Source of the DNA: Citrobacter portucalensis
GTDB taxonomy: Bacteria > Pseudomonadota > Gammaproteobacteria > Enterobacterales > Enterobacteriaceae
Direction of reading: 5' to 3'
NCBI RefSeq assembly: GCF_002042885.1
Contig: NZ_MVFY01000002.1
Span: forward strand, 414,995-478,994
DNA: 64,000 bases
Made by a program: the position numbers and the translations under genes. The notes below the pieces were generated by a model. That model saw only the letters and a list, made by a program, of their open reading frames with translations. It ran no database searches and had not been told where the DNA came from. This document shows, piece by piece, positions 63,201 to 64,000 of the stretch; positions within the stretch are counted from its first letter, which is position 1; each line of letters opens with the position of its first letter.

Positions 63201-64000
63201 ATGAAAAAACTGATCTTAGCTGTCCTCATCGCCATGACATCCGGGGCAGCCATTGCTGAAAATGAGCAAATTGTTTTCAGTACGCCAAACCTGGCGATGC
63301 CATTTGAAGTTCACATGCAGCGCACGGCGGTGAAAGCCGCAAAAGAGATGGGCGTGAATTTACAGGTCCTGGACGGGCAGGGTAGCTCGCCAAAACAGGT
63401 CGCTGACCTGGAAAACGCCATAACTCGTGGCGCACAGGGCTTTATTGTTTCACCGAACGATGTCAACGCGGTGTCCAGCGCGGTAGATGAAATTCAGGAT
63501 GCGAAACTGCCCGTTGTTACCCTCGACCGCTCCGTTGACAGCCAGAAAAAAGTGCCGCACTTCGGCGCGAACAACTACAAGGGCGGTCAGGCGATTGGCG
63601 ACTTTGTCAAAACCAAATTCCCTGACGGGGCAGATATTATTCTGCTGACCGGCCAGCCAGGCTCCTCCTCCAACATTGAACGTACTAAAGGCATTCGCGA
63701 CAGCCTGAAGGCGGGTGGTGAAAAGTACAAGATCGTTGCCGATCAGACCGGTAACTGGATGCGTTCTGAAGGGATGCGCATTGTCGAAAGCGTTCTGCCT
63801 TCGTTGCCGAAGCGTCCGCAGGTGATCCTCTCCGCTAACGACGATATGGCCTTGGGCGCGATTGAAGCGTTACAGGGACAAGGACTGAAACCGGGTGAAG
63901 TTCTGGTCACGGGCTTCGATGCCGTGCCGGAAGCACTGGCGCGTGTGCGCGATGGCTGGCTGGCAGTGACGGCGGATCAGCGTCCTGGCTTTGCGGTGAA
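63201..64000 (+). CDS. Periplasmic sugar-binding protein, inositol ABC transporter (3' end outside window)
   Basis: ATG at 63201 behind GAGAGA; 266 complete codons are in the window. Signal peptide MKKLILAVLIAMTSGAAIA, mature start ENEQIVFSTPNLAMPFEVH. Peripla_BP_4 fold: DGQGSSPKQVADLENAITRGAQGFIVSPND, LPVVTLDRSV, ANDDMALGAIEALQGQGLKPGEVLVTGFDAVPEAL. These are the hallmarks of ribose/inositol receptors of CUT2 ABC importers. Its place 38 bp after iolG points to myo-inositol; the ATPase and permease genes should follow outside the window. Confidence 0.9.
   Translation, partial: MKKLILAVLIAMTSGAAIAENEQIVFSTPNLAMPFEVHMQRTAVKAAKEMGVNLQVLDGQGSSPKQVADLENAITRGAQGFIVSPNDVNAVSSAVDEIQDAKLPVVTLDRSVDSQKKVPHFGANNYKGGQAIGDFVKTKFPDGADIILLTGQPGSSSNIERTKGIRDSLKAGGEKYKIVADQTGNWMRSEGMRIVESVLPSLPKRPQVILSANDDMALGAIEALQGQGLKPGEVLVTGFDAVPEALARVRDGWLAVTADQRPGFAV

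Overview
The window is chromosomal DNA from an enterobacterium, most likely Citrobacter or a close relative. The reasons are the csiD-lhgO-gabD-gabT-gabP order, a Salmonella-type tctCBA/tctDE locus beside it, E. coli-like EvgA, YfdX, MdtE, MdtF and Slp, an inositol (iol) cluster, and typical REP/BIME repeats between operons. The genus is an inference. I saw no rRNA, tRNA, IS element, integrase or CRISPR array.

Layout. 1-6351 (minus): glutarate/GABA catabolism operon csiD-lhgO-gabD-gabT-gabP, with gabP cut by the window edge. 6600-8197: a short-chain dehydrogenase facing a LysR regulator. 8289-13467: tripartite tricarboxylate transporter TctCBA divergent from its two-component system TctDE. 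13923-27047 (plus): an 11-gene exopolysaccharide operon. Its first four genes follow the order of Vibrio vpsL-M-N-O (priming transferase, outer-membrane barrel, short export lipoprotein, Wzc-like protein without kinase features), followed by flippase, polymerase, three glycosyltransferases, a VpsP-like small membrane protein and a secreted DUF4832-type protein. galE and a GINT1-like beta-propeller gene lie in the opposite direction at its 3' end.

29325-34475: a series of apparently unconnected genes: CynT-like carbonic anhydrase, MalY/PatB lyase with an NhaC antiporter, MelR without melAB, and a 5'-truncated cigR remnant. 34696-36108: a secreted Sel1-repeat protein. 36165-43751: a sigma-54 activator facing a four-gene cluster (diaminopropionate ammonia-lyase, M20 hydrolase, D-aminoacylase, MFS transporter). 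That cluster has a visible -24/-12 promoter and tandem upstream repeats, and looks like a catabolic unit for D- or modified amino acids.

43838-57000: an acid/efflux island. It contains an unrecognised HExxH protein, a candidate 29-residue membrane peptide, EvgA/EvgS (EvgS lacks the cytoplasmic PAS domain of the E. coli protein), YfdX, HdeD, an HdeB-like chaperone, MdtF, MdtE and Slp. EvgA-type boxes are visible upstream of evgA and, as a doubled palindrome, between yfdX and hdeD. This brings together functions that are spread over two distant loci in E. coli, with no gadE, gadX or gadW present.

57245-64000: myo-inositol catabolism, with RpiR-type IolR divergent from iolA-iolD, then iolG and the start of a sugar-binding-protein gene. 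Three related sites of the GGAA-N6-TTCC type mark likely IolR operators.

The strongest leads are the PAS-less EvgS with its reorganised regulon, the VPS-like secretion machinery, the metallopeptidase-like orphan beside evgAS, and the sigma-54-controlled amino-acid cluster. All family assignments come from reading the translated sequences and from memory of relatives; no database search was run.
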